A stretch of 64,000 bases of DNA from Pseudomonas nicosulfuronedens (GTDB taxonomy: Bacteria > Pseudomonadota > Gammaproteobacteria > Pseudomonadales > Pseudomonadaceae), in assembly GCF_005877905.1 (NCBI RefSeq), contig NZ_SWDV01000027.1, positions 29,948 to 93,947 of the forward strand. The letters are read 5' to 3'. Of this stretch, positions 56,095-64,000 are shown piece after piece. A program made the position numbers and the translations under genes. The stretch's first letter is position 1, and each line of letters starts with the position of its first letter. The notes below the pieces were generated by a model. That model saw nothing but the letters and a program-made list of their open reading frames with translations. It did no database searches and was not told the DNA's origin.

Positions 56095-58203
56095 GTGCAC
56101 CGTCCCGTCCGCGCTCCCCTGCCGCTCTCCCTGCTTGCCGCCTTGCTGGCGGGCAGAGCCGTGGCGGGCGACCTGTTCGTGGACAGCCTCGACGTTCCTG
56201 AAGTTCTGACCGCGACCCGGCTGAAACAGTCTCCGGCGGAAGTTCCCGGCAGCATGACGGTGCTCGACCGCGACCTGATCAAGGCCTCCGGCGCCCGCGA
56301 CATTCCGGAACTGATGCGGCTGGTGCCGGGCATGATGGTCGGCTACCTGTCGGGCAACCAGGCGACGGTGAACTACCACGGTACCAACGTCACCGAAGCG
56401 CGGCGCCTGCAGGTGCTGGTGGACGGCCGCTCGGTGTATCGCCCGGGCCTGGCCACGGTGGACTGGAGCGATATCCCGGTGGCCATCGAGGACATCGATC
56501 GCATCGAAGTCTTCCGCGGCCCCAATGCCGTGAGCTACGGCGCCAACGCACTCATGGGCGTGATCAATATCCTCACCCGCCACCCCGCCGACAGCCAGGG
56601 CACGCGACTGAAGTACACCGCTGGACAGAATGGTGTCCGTGACTGGTACGCCAGCCAGGGCATCCATGACCGCTCCGGCGATTACCGGCTCTCTCTTTCC
56701 GGCCAGGAAGACGACGGCTTCGACCACGACCAGTTCGGTCGTGACTACCGCGACGGTCGCCGTCTGAGCCGCTTCAACCTGGTGGCCAGCCACAACCTTG
56801 ACTTGCGCAACAGCCTGGACTGGCAGCTCGCCGCCAAGGAAGGGAGCAACCAGCGGCCCTACGACTACGAGCCGATCTTCGGCAAGATTCCCGACGGCGA
56901 CGACAACTCCGACCTGACCGCCCGCGACTACGCCGGCTCGCTGCGCTGGACCTTCGACGTCAACCCCGAGCACAGCTTCTACGTGCAGGGTTACGCCGAG
57001 CACTGGGAGCGCCTGCAGGATTTCGACGCATGCGAGGCGCAGGTCGCCTTCAGCCCGCAGCTCGCGCAATTGTGGGCGCTGGATCCGAAGTACGTGCAGA
57101 GTTTCGCCGACTCACTGCCGCGCATTCCCCGCGGCACTGCGCAGGAACAGGCGCTGGCCCGGCAGGTCGTCCAGCAGCTGGCGGCCGGCGCCTATCTACC
57201 GGTCTGCGGGCAGGTGAACCAGAACATCCGCGAGACCCGCTACGACCTCGAAATCCAGGACACCCTGAGCCTCGCCGAAGGCGTGCGGCTGGTCAGCGGC
57301 CTGAGCTATCGCCACGACCAGGCCACCTCGGAAACCTACTTCGACGGCACGGTGAACAACGACATCTGGCGCCTGTTCGGCCAGCTGGAGTGGCACCTGA
57401 CGCCGCACTGGCTGCTGCAGGGCGGCGCGATGGTGGAGGACGATCAGCTCTCCGGCAGCTCGGTCAGCCCGCGCCTCGCCCTCAACTACCTGATCACCCC
57501 GCGCCACAGCCTGCGAGCGGTGTACTCCGAGGCGGTGCGCTCGCCGGACATGTACGAGAACGACGTGAACTGGAGCTACCGGGTTCGCAACCTTTCGGCG
57601 CCGGTCTACGGCCAGTCCAGCACCTACTACTTCGCTCGTGCCCACGGCCCCGGCGACCTCGACCAGGAGCGCATGCGTTCGCGGGAAATCGGCTACAACG
57701 GCCAGTTCGACGAACTCGGGCTCGCGGTCGACATCAAAGCCTACTACGACGAAATCCACGGGCTGATCAGCGATCCCTTGAAGGTCTCCGACTTCGAACC
57801 GACCAACGACAACGACATCCGCTTCAGCGGCGCCGAGACCCAGCTCGACTGGCGCCTGACGCGGCAGGACCGTGTGCGCCTGACTTACGCCTATGTCGAT
57901 TACGACGCCAGCAGCCGCTATGACCAGCGCCTCACCGCACGCAACAGCGGCTCGGCCGGCTGGATGCGCGACTGGGGGCGCGGCTGGTCGAGTTCGGTCT
58001 TCTACTACGGCGACGATGCGCTGAACGAACACCGCTTCGAGCGCGTCGACCTGCGCGTAGCCAAGCGCATCCCGCTTGGTCGCGCGGCGCTGGAACTGGC
58101 CGGGGTTCTGCAACAGCGACTGGACGACGAGCCGCTGACCTGGCCGGAAAACCGCTACGACAGCCGCCACCTGCTCTACTTCAGCGCCGAGGTGGACTTC
58201 TAG
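56095..58203 (+). CDS. TonB-dependent outer-membrane receptor
   Basis: A 702-residue receptor. Signal peptide to about residue 25 (LLAALLAGRAVAG), then a short TonB-box-like region, plug domain (about 40-150: VLDRDLIKASGARDIPELMRLVPGMMV, VEVFRGPNAVSYGANALMGVINILTR) and a 22-strand barrel ending in aromatic Phe (AEVDF). There is no N-terminal signalling (STN) domain, so it is not a sigma/anti-sigma transducer. Two Cys in the large loop (DFDACEAQ and LPVCGQV) may be bridged. It starts with GTG after AAGG. It begins an operon with a binding protein and a hybrid kinase. From memory it corresponds to PA1613. Ligand unknown. Confidence 0.92.
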   Translation: MHRPVRAPLPLSLLAALLAGRAVAGDLFVDSLDVPEVLTATRLKQSPAEVPGSMTVLDRDLIKASGARDIPELMRLVPGMMVGYLSGNQATVNYHGTNVTEARRLQVLVDGRSVYRPGLATVDWSDIPVAIEDIDRIEVFRGPNAVSYGANALMGVINILTRHPADSQGTRLKYTAGQNGVRDWYASQGIHDRSGDYRLSLSGQEDDGFDHDQFGRDYRDGRRLSRFNLVASHNLDLRNSLDWQLAAKEGSNQRPYDYEPIFGKIPDGDDNSDLTARDYAGSLRWTFDVNPEHSFYVQGYAEHWERLQDFDACEAQVAFSPQLAQLWALDPKYVQSFADSLPRIPRGTAQEQALARQVVQQLAAGAYLPVCGQVNQNIRETRYDLEIQDTLSLAEGVRLVSGLSYRHDQATSETYFDGTVNNDIWRLFGQLEWHLTPHWLLQGGAMVEDDQLSGSSVSPRLALNYLITPRHSLRAVYSEAVRSPDMYENDVNWSYRVRNLSAPVYGQSSTYYFARAHGPGDLDQERMRSREIGYNGQFDELGLAVDIKAYYDEIHGLISDPLKVSDFEPTNDNDIRFSGAETQLDWRLTRQDRVRLTYAYVDYDASSRYDQRLTARNSGSAGWMRDWGRGWSSSVFYYGDDALNEHRFERVDLRVAKRIPLGRAALELAGVLQQRLDDEPLTWPENRYDSRHLLYFSAEVDF

Positions 58204-58204
58204 C

Positions 58205-59125
58205 ATGCCTGCCCGCCGCTCATGGACGAGCCCCGGCCCCTTCCTCACTGCCCTGCTCCTTGGGCTCGTCTGCCTGTTTGCGCTACCAGCCCAGGCGCGC
58301 GACATCCTGCTGGTCAGCACCGAACAGAGCGCTGCGCTGCAAGACTTCGCCGAAGCGCTGGCGCGACGTCGACCGCATGACCAGGTGCGGCTGGAGTCCC
58401 CGGAGAACCTTCCGCCAGCCGCCAGACTCGATAGCGAAACCCGCCTGCTACTGCTCGGCAGTGGCGCGCTGAACTGGCGCCTGGCCAGCCATAACGCACC
58501 GCCGGCGCTGACCCTGCTGGTCAGCCGTGTCGAAGCCCGGCAGGTACTGGGCGAGCGCGAGCCACCGCACCTGAGTCTGCTGTGGAGCGACCCGCCACCG
58601 GCCCGCCAGTTGCAGCTGGCACTGCAGCTCAGCCCGCGCCCGCAACGCATCGGCGTGCTGGTCGGCCCCAGCAGCGAGTTCCTCCTGGAAGAGCTTCAGC
58701 GCACCGCCGAACGGCTCGGCATCGAGCTGGTCAGCGAACTGCAAACCCGCGCCGAAGACAGTCGCCCGCTGCGAGAACTGCTCGGTCGCAGTGACCTGCT
58801 GCTCGGGCTGGACGACAAACAGCTTTATAACGCGCAGACCATCAAGGGCATCCTCCTCAGCGCCTACGCACAGAACCGGGCGCTGATCGGTCCCACCGCC
58901 GCCTTCGTCAAGGCCGGCAGCCTGGCCAGCACCTACAGCGACCAGAGCGACTGGCTGGAGACCCTCGACACCCTGCTCGACGAGCCGGCGGAGCAATGGC
59001 CCCGCAGCCTCTCCCCCGAACGCTTCAAGGTGCAGAGCAACCGCCAGGTGGCGCGCTCGCTCGGTATCGACCTGCAAGGCGACGCGGAACTCGCGCAGCG
59101 CCTGGCCGAAGGAGAAAAACCATGA
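58205..59125 (+). CDS. Orphan periplasmic substrate-binding protein
   Basis: A 306-residue protein with a signal peptide ([16 protein letters not shown], cleavage near residue 31) and the two-lobe pattern of the ABC_sub_bind family (TrpX/LivK-like): [29 protein letters not shown], then [32 protein letters not shown]. No permease or ATPase gene is nearby. It follows the receptor by 1 base and its stop overlaps the kinase start (ATGA). The context suggests it carries ligand or acts as a sensor partner, not as a transporter component. Confidence 0.88.
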   Translation: MPARRSWTSPGPFLTALLLGLVCLFALPAQARDILLVSTEQSAALQDFAEALARRRPHDQVRLESPENLPPAARLDSETRLLLLGSGALNWRLASHNAPPALTLLVSRVEARQVLGEREPPHLSLLWSDPPPARQLQLALQLSPRPQRIGVLVGPSSEFLLEELQRTAERLGIELVSELQTRAEDSRPLRELLGRSDLLLGLDDKQLYNAQTIKGILLSAYAQNRALIGPTAAFVKAGSLASTYSDQSDWLETLDTLLDEPAEQWPRSLSPERFKVQSNRQVARSLGIDLQGDAELAQRLAEGEKP

Positions 59126-61038
59126 GTTCCCGCAAGAGCTGGAACATCCAGACGCGCATGTTGGCCATCAGTCTCGGCCCGGCGCTGCTGCTGACCGTGC
59201 TGCTGACCGGATATTTCACCTATTCGCGTCTGCAGGACCTGCGCCTGGAGTCCAACCACACCGGTCAGCTGATCGCCAACCAGCTCGCCCCGGCGGCGGA
59301 ATACGGAGTGATCTCCGGCAACCTGCCGGTGCTGCAGAGCCTGCTGCGGGCGACCCTGAGCACCGCCCACGTACGCTTCATCGAAGTGCGCGACCGCGGT
59401 GACAACATCCTTGTCTACGTCGAGCACGCCGCCGATCCCGCGCAGTCGAGCACCAAGGTGGAAATCTTCCACGCCTCGATCCAGCGCGAGAACATCGCCC
59501 TCAACGGCAGCGACCTGGCCAGCTCCAACGACATGCTGCCGGCCGCCACGACGCCCAGCGGGGACTATATCGGCCGCGTGGTGGTCGGGATGGCCAGTGA
59601 CGCCTTCAGCGAACGACAGCAGGAAATCCTGCTCAAGGCCAGCCTGCTTGCGCTGTTCGCGCTGATCCTCACCTACCTGCTGGCGCGCCGCCTCGCCCGC
59701 CGCCTGGCCGCACCGATCCGCACCATGGGCCGCGCTGTGCAGGCGATCCAGACCGGCGACTACCACACCACCTTGCCGGTGCCGGATGACGGCGAAGTCG
59801 GCGACCTGGCCCGGCACATCAACAACCTTGCCCGCGGCCTGCAGCAGGCCAGCCTCGAGCAGGAGCGCAGCATCGCCCAACTGGTGGCCGCGCGGGAGGA
59901 AGCCGAAGAGGCCAACCGCGCCAAATCCGACTTCCTGGCGATGATGAGCCACGAGCTGCGCACCCCGATGAACGGCGTACTGGGCATGCTGCAGCTGCTG
60001 GAAACCACCGAGCTGAACCAGGAGCAGGCCGAGTACAGCGCGCTGGCCACCGAATCCACCGAGCACCTGCTCAAGGTGATCAACGACATTCTCGACTTCT
60101 CCCGCGTCGAACGCGGCGCACTGGAACTGGAGCGCATCCCGTTCAACCTGCTGGAGCTGATCCAGAGCTCGATCCAGGTCTTTCAGCACAGTGCCCAGCA
60201 GCGCGGGCTGGAACTGGAAATGAACGTGCAGGACGGCCTCGACAACCTCGAGGTGCAGGGCGACCCGACGCGCATCCGGCAGATCCTGGTCAACCTGCTG
60301 GGCAACGCCCTGAAGTTCACCGAAGAAGGCGGCGTGCGCCTGGAAGCCACCTGGCAGGCGCTGGACGACGAAGTGCTATGGCTCAGCTGCTCGGTGCAGG
60401 ACAGCGGCATCGGCATCTCCCGCGAGCGCCTGGAGCACATGTTCGAGGCCTTCCAGCAGGCCGACTCGTCCACTTCGCGACGCTACGGCGGCACCGGGCT
60501 GGGGCTGTCCATCGCGCGCACCCTGGCCGAACGGATGGGCGGCACCCTGGGCGCGGTCAGCGAGGAGGGTTGTGGTTCGACCTTCACCCTGGAGATACCC
60601 CTGCCCTTCCGGGAGCGTCAGAGTGCCGCAGACAACGGGATGAACGGCGGTGACGCGCTTGCCACTGGTCAGTCCGTGCTGCTGGTGGAGGACAACCCGG
60701 TGAATCAAACGGTCATAGAAGCTATGTTGCGCAGCCTGGGTTATCGCGTCACGCTGGTAGGTGACGGCGCCCAGGCAGTGCGGACATCGGAACGCGGCGA
60801 GTTCGCGGCCATCCTGATGGATTGCCGCCTGCCGGTGCTCAACGGCTACGAAGCCACCCGGCAGATCCGTGCAAAACCGGGCGGCGAGCAGGTACCGATC
60901 ATCGCCCTGACCGCCAACGCGCTGCAGGGCGACCGCGAGGCGTGCCTTGAGGCAGGAATGAACGACTACCTCGCCAAGCCGTTCAAACGCGCGGAACTGC
61001 AGCGGATTCTGCAGCGCTGGGTTGCTCCAGGTCGTTGA
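59122..61038 (+). CDS. Hybrid sensor histidine kinase (PA1611-like)
   Basis: A 638-residue hybrid kinase. TM1 about residues 14-34, periplasmic CHASE8/Cache-like sensor (35-168, with [14 protein letters not shown]), TM2 about 169-188, HAMP, HisKA with His277 ([12 protein letters not shown]), HATPase (N-box [26 protein letters not shown]), and a C-terminal receiver with Asp567 (ILMDCRLP). There is no HPt domain, so a separate HPt is needed. From memory the PAO1 counterpart PA1611 binds RetS and feeds the HptB branch of the Gac/Rsm network. AAGGAG precedes the ATG at 59122. Confidence 0.93.
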   Translation: MSSRKSWNIQTRMLAISLGPALLLTVLLTGYFTYSRLQDLRLESNHTGQLIANQLAPAAEYGVISGNLPVLQSLLRATLSTAHVRFIEVRDRGDNILVYVEHAADPAQSSTKVEIFHASIQRENIALNGSDLASSNDMLPAATTPSGDYIGRVVVGMASDAFSERQQEILLKASLLALFALILTYLLARRLARRLAAPIRTMGRAVQAIQTGDYHTTLPVPDDGEVGDLARHINNLARGLQQASLEQERSIAQLVAAREEAEEANRAKSDFLAMMSHELRTPMNGVLGMLQLLETTELNQEQAEYSALATESTEHLLKVINDILDFSRVERGALELERIPFNLLELIQSSIQVFQHSAQQRGLELEMNVQDGLDNLEVQGDPTRIRQILVNLLGNALKFTEEGGVRLEATWQALDDEVLWLSCSVQDSGIGISRERLEHMFEAFQQADSSTSRRYGGTGLGLSIARTLAERMGGTLGAVSEEGCGSTFTLEIPLPFRERQSAADNGMNGGDALATGQSVLLVEDNPVNQTVIEAMLRSLGYRVTLVGDGAQAVRTSERGEFAAILMDCRLPVLNGYEATRQIRAKPGGEQVPIIALTANALQGDREACLEAGMNDYLAKPFKRAELQRILQRWVAPGR

Positions 61039-61115
61039 TCGAAGGAGCGCTTGCCCGCAAACTGCGGACCGGCCCGGGGCCTGCGTCCCGACGGGGAAAC
61101 CTGGCGTTGGCGAAA

Positions 61116-61133
61116 AGTGAACAAGCGTTCGCC
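61116..61133. promoter_or_regulatory. Candidate DesT-type operator upstream of fabA
   Basis: AGTGAACAAGCGTTCGCC is a near palindrome (GTGAAC/GTTCGC, one mismatch, four-base centre), 137 bases before fabA. In P. aeruginosa DesT binds a TGAAC-N4-GTTCA-like palindrome at fabAB and desCB in response to acyl-CoA saturation. A TTTCAC...TATGAC promoter-like pair lies about 20-40 bases downstream. Confidence 0.5.
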
Positions 61134-61269
61134 GATTGCTGTGACTTTCACTTAAAGGCAATAGTCTATGACTAGGCTGCCGCATGACACCGTGACAAGA
61201 ACAACGGAACGCGGCGCCGCAGGCACAAGCCAAACAACGCCTGCTATCCAGGATTTTTGAGGAGCTCGC

Positions 61270-61785
61270 ATGACCAAACAAAACGCCTTCACCCGAGAAG
61301 ACCTGCTGCGCTGCAGCCGCGGCGAGCTCTTCGGCCCGGGTAATGCGCAACTGCCCGCCCCGAACATGCTGATGATCGACCGCATCACCCACATCAGTGA
61401 TGTCGGCGGCAAGTATGGCAAGGGCGAACTGGTCGCCGAGCTGGATATCAACCCGGACCTGTGGTTCTTCGCCTGCCACTTCGAAGGCGACCCCGTCATG
61501 CCGGGCTGCCTGGGCCTCGACGCCATGTGGCAGCTGGTGGGCTTCCACCTCGGCTGGCAGGGCAACCCCGGCCGCGGCCGTGCCCTGGGTTCGGGCGAAG
61601 TGAAGTTCTTCGGCCAAGTCCTGCCGACCGCCAAGAAAGTCACCTACAACATTCACATCAAGCGTACGATCAATCGTTCGCTGATCCTGGCCATCGCCGA
61701 CGGCACCGTCAGCGTCGATGGCCGCGAAATCTACAGCGCCGAAGGCCTCCGCGTCGGCCTGTTTACTTCCACTGACAGCTTCTAA
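61270..61785 (+). CDS. fabA: 3-hydroxydecanoyl-ACP dehydratase/isomerase
   Basis: A 171-residue hotdog enzyme that dehydrates beta-hydroxyacyl-ACP and isomerises trans-2- to cis-3-decenoyl-ACP, the branch point to unsaturated fatty acids. The catalytic His70 ([13 protein letters not shown]) and Asp84 (CLGLDAMW) are present, and length matches the family. GGAGCT precedes the ATG at 61270. It is followed by fabB after 10 bases, the classical fabAB operon. Confidence 0.98.
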   Translation: MTKQNAFTREDLLRCSRGELFGPGNAQLPAPNMLMIDRITHISDVGGKYGKGELVAELDINPDLWFFACHFEGDPVMPGCLGLDAMWQLVGFHLGWQGNPGRGRALGSGEVKFFGQVLPTAKKVTYNIHIKRTINRSLILAIADGTVSVDGREIYSAEGLRVGLFTSTDSF

Positions 61786-61795
61786 GGGTATCCGC

Positions 61796-63013
61796 ATGCG
61801 TCGCGTCGTGATCACCGGTCTGGGCATCGTTTCCTGCCTGGGCAATGACAAAGACACCGTCTCCGCCAACCTGCGTGCAGGCCGTGCTGGCATCCGCCAC
61901 AACCCGAGCTACGCCGAGATGGGCCTGCGCAGCCACGTGTCCGGTTCGGTCAACCTGAACCTGGAAGAGCTGATCGACCGCAAGGTCTTCCGCTTCATGG
62001 GCGACGCCGCCGCTTATGCCTACCTGGCAATGGAACAGGCGATCAAGGACTCCGGCCTCACCCCCGAGCAGATCTCCAACCCGCGCACCGGCCTGATCGC
62101 CGGCTCCGGCGGTGCTTCCACCCTGAACCAGATGGAAGCCATCGACACCCTGCGCGAGAAGGGCGTCAAGCGCATCGGCCCATACCGCGTCACCCGCACC
62201 ATGGGCAGCACCGTTTCGGCATGCCTGGCCACTCCCTTCCAGATCAAGGGCGTGAACTACTCCATTTCCTCGGCCTGCGCTACCAGCGCGCATTGCATCG
62301 GCCAGGCCATGGAGCAGATCCAGCTGGGCAAGCAGGACGTCGTCTTCGCTGGCGGTGGTGAGGAAGAACACTGGAGCCAGAGCTGCCTGTTCGACGCCAT
62401 GGGCGCCCTCTCCACCCAGTACAACGACACCCCGGAAAAGGCCTCCCGCGCCTACGACGCCAAGCGTGACGGTTTCGTCATCGCCGGCGGCGGCGGCATG
62501 GTCGTGGTCGAAGAACTGGAGCACGCCCTCAAGCGCGGTGCCAAGATCTACGCCGAAATTGTCGGCTACGGTGCGACCTCCGATGGCTACGACATGGTCG
62601 CTCCGAGCGGCGAAGGCGCCATCCGCTGCATGCAGCAGGCCCTGGCCACCGTCGACACCCCGATCGACTACCTGAACACTCACGGCACCTCCACTCCGGT
62701 CGGCGATGTCGCCGAGATCCGTGGCGTACGGGCAGTGTTCGGCGACAAGGCTCCGGCCATCAGCTCCACCAAGAGCCTGTCCGGCCACTCCCTGGGCGCC
62801 GCTGGCGTTCACGAAGCGATCTACTGCCTGCTGATGATGGAAGGCAACTTCATCGCCGGTTCGGCAAACATCGACGAACTGGACCCGGAAGTCGCTGACC
62901 TGCCGATCCTGCGCGAGACCCGCGAGAACGCGAAGATCGACACCGTCATGAGCAACAGCTTCGGCTTCGGCGGCACCAACGCCACCCTGGTCCTGAAACG
63001 CCATAACGGCTGA
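61796..63013 (+). CDS. fabB: 3-oxoacyl-ACP synthase I
   Basis: A 405-residue condensing enzyme elongating cis-3-decenoyl-ACP in unsaturated fatty acid synthesis. Triad: Cys161 (SSACATSAH), His296 (NTHGTSTP) and His331 ([11 protein letters not shown]). It starts 10 bases after fabA; the ATG at 61796 gives [14 protein letters not shown], the normal start, whereas an in-frame extension to 61718 overlaps fabA. A terminator follows 17 bases after the stop. Confidence 0.98.
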   Translation: MRRVVITGLGIVSCLGNDKDTVSANLRAGRAGIRHNPSYAEMGLRSHVSGSVNLNLEELIDRKVFRFMGDAAAYAYLAMEQAIKDSGLTPEQISNPRTGLIAGSGGASTLNQMEAIDTLREKGVKRIGPYRVTRTMGSTVSACLATPFQIKGVNYSISSACATSAHCIGQAMEQIQLGKQDVVFAGGGEEEHWSQSCLFDAMGALSTQYNDTPEKASRAYDAKRDGFVIAGGGGMVVVEELEHALKRGAKIYAEIVGYGATSDGYDMVAPSGEGAIRCMQQALATVDTPIDYLNTHGTSTPVGDVAEIRGVRAVFGDKAPAISSTKSLSGHSLGAAGVHEAIYCLLMMEGNFIAGSANIDELDPEVADLPILRETRENAKIDTVMSNSFGFGGTNATLVLKRHNG

Positions 63014-63030
63014 TCGGTGATCAAAACAAG

Positions 63031-63052
63031 AAAGGCGCCCCAGGGCGCCTTT
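63031..63052 (+). terminator. Rho-independent terminator of fabAB
   Basis: AAAGGCGCCC and GGGCGCCTTT pair around CA and run into six T residues on the plus strand. Confidence 0.92.
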
Positions 63053-63131
63053 TTTGTTGCCTGCGATTTCGCTCTATCCTCGCGCTACCGATCCCGTCAG
63101 GATGAGCGGGCTGATAACAGGGAGCGCACGG

Positions 63132-63590
63132 ATGGAATTGACGATCAGGCAAGCCCACAGCAACGACGCCAAGGCCATCAGCCAGGTGATCATAGCGGCC
63201 GTCCGAGAGAGCAACAGCCAGGACTATCCGGAGAGCGTTATCGCATCAGTGGTGGCGAATTTCACGCCTGGGCGGGTGATCGAGTTGCTGGAGCAACGCC
63301 TGGTCTTTGTCGCCCTGCTGGACGACAAGATCGTGGGCACTGGCGCCCTGGATGGCGATGTCGTGCGCAGCCTCTTCATAGCCCCTGCGCAGCAACGCAA
63401 AGGCATCGGCCAGTGCCTGATGAGCCGAATCGAGAAAGCCGCTCTGGAGCGCAGCATAGAGGCCCTGCTGGTCCCCTCCTCCATCACTGCTGAGAGCTTC
63501 TACACTCGCCTGGGCTATCGCGTGCTGCGCGAACAACTCCACGGCGAAGAGCGCACCCTCATCATGACCAAGCCTCTCAGCCCTCTGTAG
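63132..63590 (+). CDS. GNAT-family N-acetyltransferase, stop codon inside a REP
   Basis: A 152-residue GNAT protein. The acetyl-CoA-binding motif is VRSLFIAPAQQRKGIGQCLM, followed by FYTRLGY (beta-6/7 signature). It has an unusual, long first half before the motif but normal overall length. AGGGAG stands 8 bases before the ATG at 63132. Its TAG stop codon is the TAG of GTAGGAGCG in the following REP, so the REP has inserted at or created the 3' end. Substrate unknown. Confidence 0.88.
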   Translation: MELTIRQAHSNDAKAISQVIIAAVRESNSQDYPESVIASVVANFTPGRVIELLEQRLVFVALLDDKIVGTGALDGDVVRSLFIAPAQQRKGIGQCLMSRIEKAALERSIEALLVPSSITAESFYTRLGYRVLREQLHGEERTLIMTKPLSPL

Positions 63591-63672
63591 GAGCGAGCTT
63601 GCTCGCGAACCGCCTCACACAGGCATCGACGGCTGGTTGCCCGCTCCCGCAGGAGCCGACCTTGTCCGCGAA
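63587..63672. repeat. Family-A REP and a variant REP overlapping a gene end
   Basis: A standard REP (63587-63610, beginning TGTAGGAGCG) overlaps the GNAT stop codon. A variant copy (63649-63672) reads GCAGGAGCCGACCTTGTCCG, with the stem CCGAC/GTCCG type. Both lie in the same orientation, in the 193 bases before the 5S gene and its terminator. Confidence 0.85.
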
Positions 63673-63737
63673 GGCCAAACTAAACTGAAACCTCGCCGGC
63701 CCCAGCCAGAATCCGCTCTTTTTTCCGCCCATAAAAC

Positions 63738-63773
63738 AAAACCCCCGATCAGCTTTCGCTGATCAGGGGTTTT
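63738..63773 (-). terminator. rrn terminator after the 5S gene
   Basis: On the minus strand AAAACCCCTGATCAGC and GCTGATCGGGGGTTTT pair around GAAA and run into a T-run. It stands 10 bases after the 5S 3' end, the expected place for an rRNA operon terminator. Confidence 0.9.
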
Positions 63774-63783
63774 GGAATTAGAA

Positions 63784-63901
63784 GCTTGACGATGACCTAC
63801 TCTCACATGGAGAAACTCCACACTACCATCGGCGATGCATCGTTTCACTACTGAGTTCGGGATGGGATCAGGTGGTTCCAATGCTCTATGGTCGTCAAGC
63901 A
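63784..63901 (-). rRNA. rrf: 5S ribosomal RNA
   Basis: On the minus strand the sequence begins TGCTTGACGACCATAGAGCA, contains CACCTGATCCCATCCCGAAC and the loop-E/helix-IV part, and ends GTCATCGTCAAGC, as in Pseudomonas 5S. The helix III/IV arm reads GGAGTTTCTCC where the usual form is GGGGTTTCCCC; both sides changed, so pairing is kept. The exact ends are uncertain by two or three bases. 16S and 23S genes should lie to the right, beyond the window. Confidence 0.95.
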
Positions 63902-64000
63902 ATTCGGTTGGATGCTCGCCTTGGCGCTCATCCGAATTCGGGTTGCTTACACTAATAAGCAAAACCCCCAGCCAGCGAAGCTGACCAGGGGTCTTGGGAT
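63902..64000 (-). other. Intergenic spacer upstream of 5S with a second terminator-like hairpin
   Basis: Reading the minus strand, the edge starts ATCCCAAGACCCCTGGTCAGC, then GCTGGCTGGGGGTTTTGC, a hairpin with T-run almost identical in form to the terminator at 63738-63773. Next come TTGCTTA/TAAGCAA inverted repeats (63943-63962) and a long hairpin GGATG-CTCGCC/GGCG-CT-CATCC (63910-63933) just before the 5S 5' end. A terminator of this form upstream of a 5S gene suggests another 5S copy just outside the window. Confidence 0.6.

Overview
This is a high-GC chromosomal segment of a Pseudomonas, most likely a relative of the P. aeruginosa group (P. nitroreducens/P. citronellolis-like). Evidence: gene content, codon bias, REP elements of the Pseudomonas type, and a gene order that from memory follows P. 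aeruginosa PAO1 from about PA1685 (mtnC) back to PA1610/PA1609 (fabA-fabB). No integrase, phage block, plasmid genes or CRISPR array is visible. Most of the window is core chromosome. The clearest accessory insert is a ParDE-type toxin-antitoxin pair; the two-component/EF-hand cluster may be another.

Layout. 1-5.2 kb: end of a membrane-anchored endonuclease/exonuclease/phosphatase-fold gene, then the methionine salvage genes mtnB, mtnD and mtnC with an MFS transporter, and aroC. 5.3-10.9 kb: an alpha/beta hydrolase, a membrane-tethered GNAT-like protein, prmB, an isochorismatase-fold protein, a small membrane protein, an Smr endonuclease and folE. 10.9-12.4 kb: a periplasmic tandem-Cache protein and a bacteriohemerythrin. 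12.7-22.1 kb: glutathione transferase, aminotransferase/MarR, LysE-type exporter, BenE-type symporter, a lone AAA ATPase, a BASS transporter, and two oxidoreductases. 22.3-28.1 kb: SulP transporter, chemoreceptor, flavin reductase, small lipoprotein, GFA protein. 28.4-32.3 kb: selD-mnmH, a patatin and parDE. 32.4-40.5 kb: the potassium system kdpFABC followed by kdpD and kdpE.

40.8-45.7 kb: divergent from kdp lies a second two-component system (response regulator, then a kinase with a poly-proline periplasmic loop), followed by a four-EF-hand protein with poly-proline linkers, then a GntR/FCD regulator with an MFS transporter. 46-55.9 kb, nearly all on the minus strand: AI-2E family permease, DUF4892 protein, two hydrolases, AraC/LysE pair, thioesterase/acyl-CoA ligase operon, sixA, DUF4389 protein and gpsA. 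56.1-61.0 kb: an operon of TonB-dependent receptor, orphan periplasmic binding protein and hybrid sensor kinase that looks like a complete envelope sensing pathway. 61.3-63.0 kb: fabA-fabB. The right end holds a GNAT gene and a minus-strand 5S rRNA; the 16S/23S genes would lie beyond the right edge.

Intergenic DNA is dominated by four recurrent palindromic families, called here A (the GTAGGAGCGAGCTTGCTCGC REP), B (GGCGGATAAC...GTTATCCGCC), C (GTAGGATGG...CCATCCTAC) and D (CCCTCTCCC...GGGAGAGGG). They fill every gap above 300 bases except 40513-40833, the kdp/two-component regulatory region. The most interesting candidates are the TonB receptor/binding protein/kinase operon, the EF-hand two-component cluster, several near-perfect operators, and signs of a duplicated 5S gene at the right edge. 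Functions are inferred from motifs and context only; no database search was possible.
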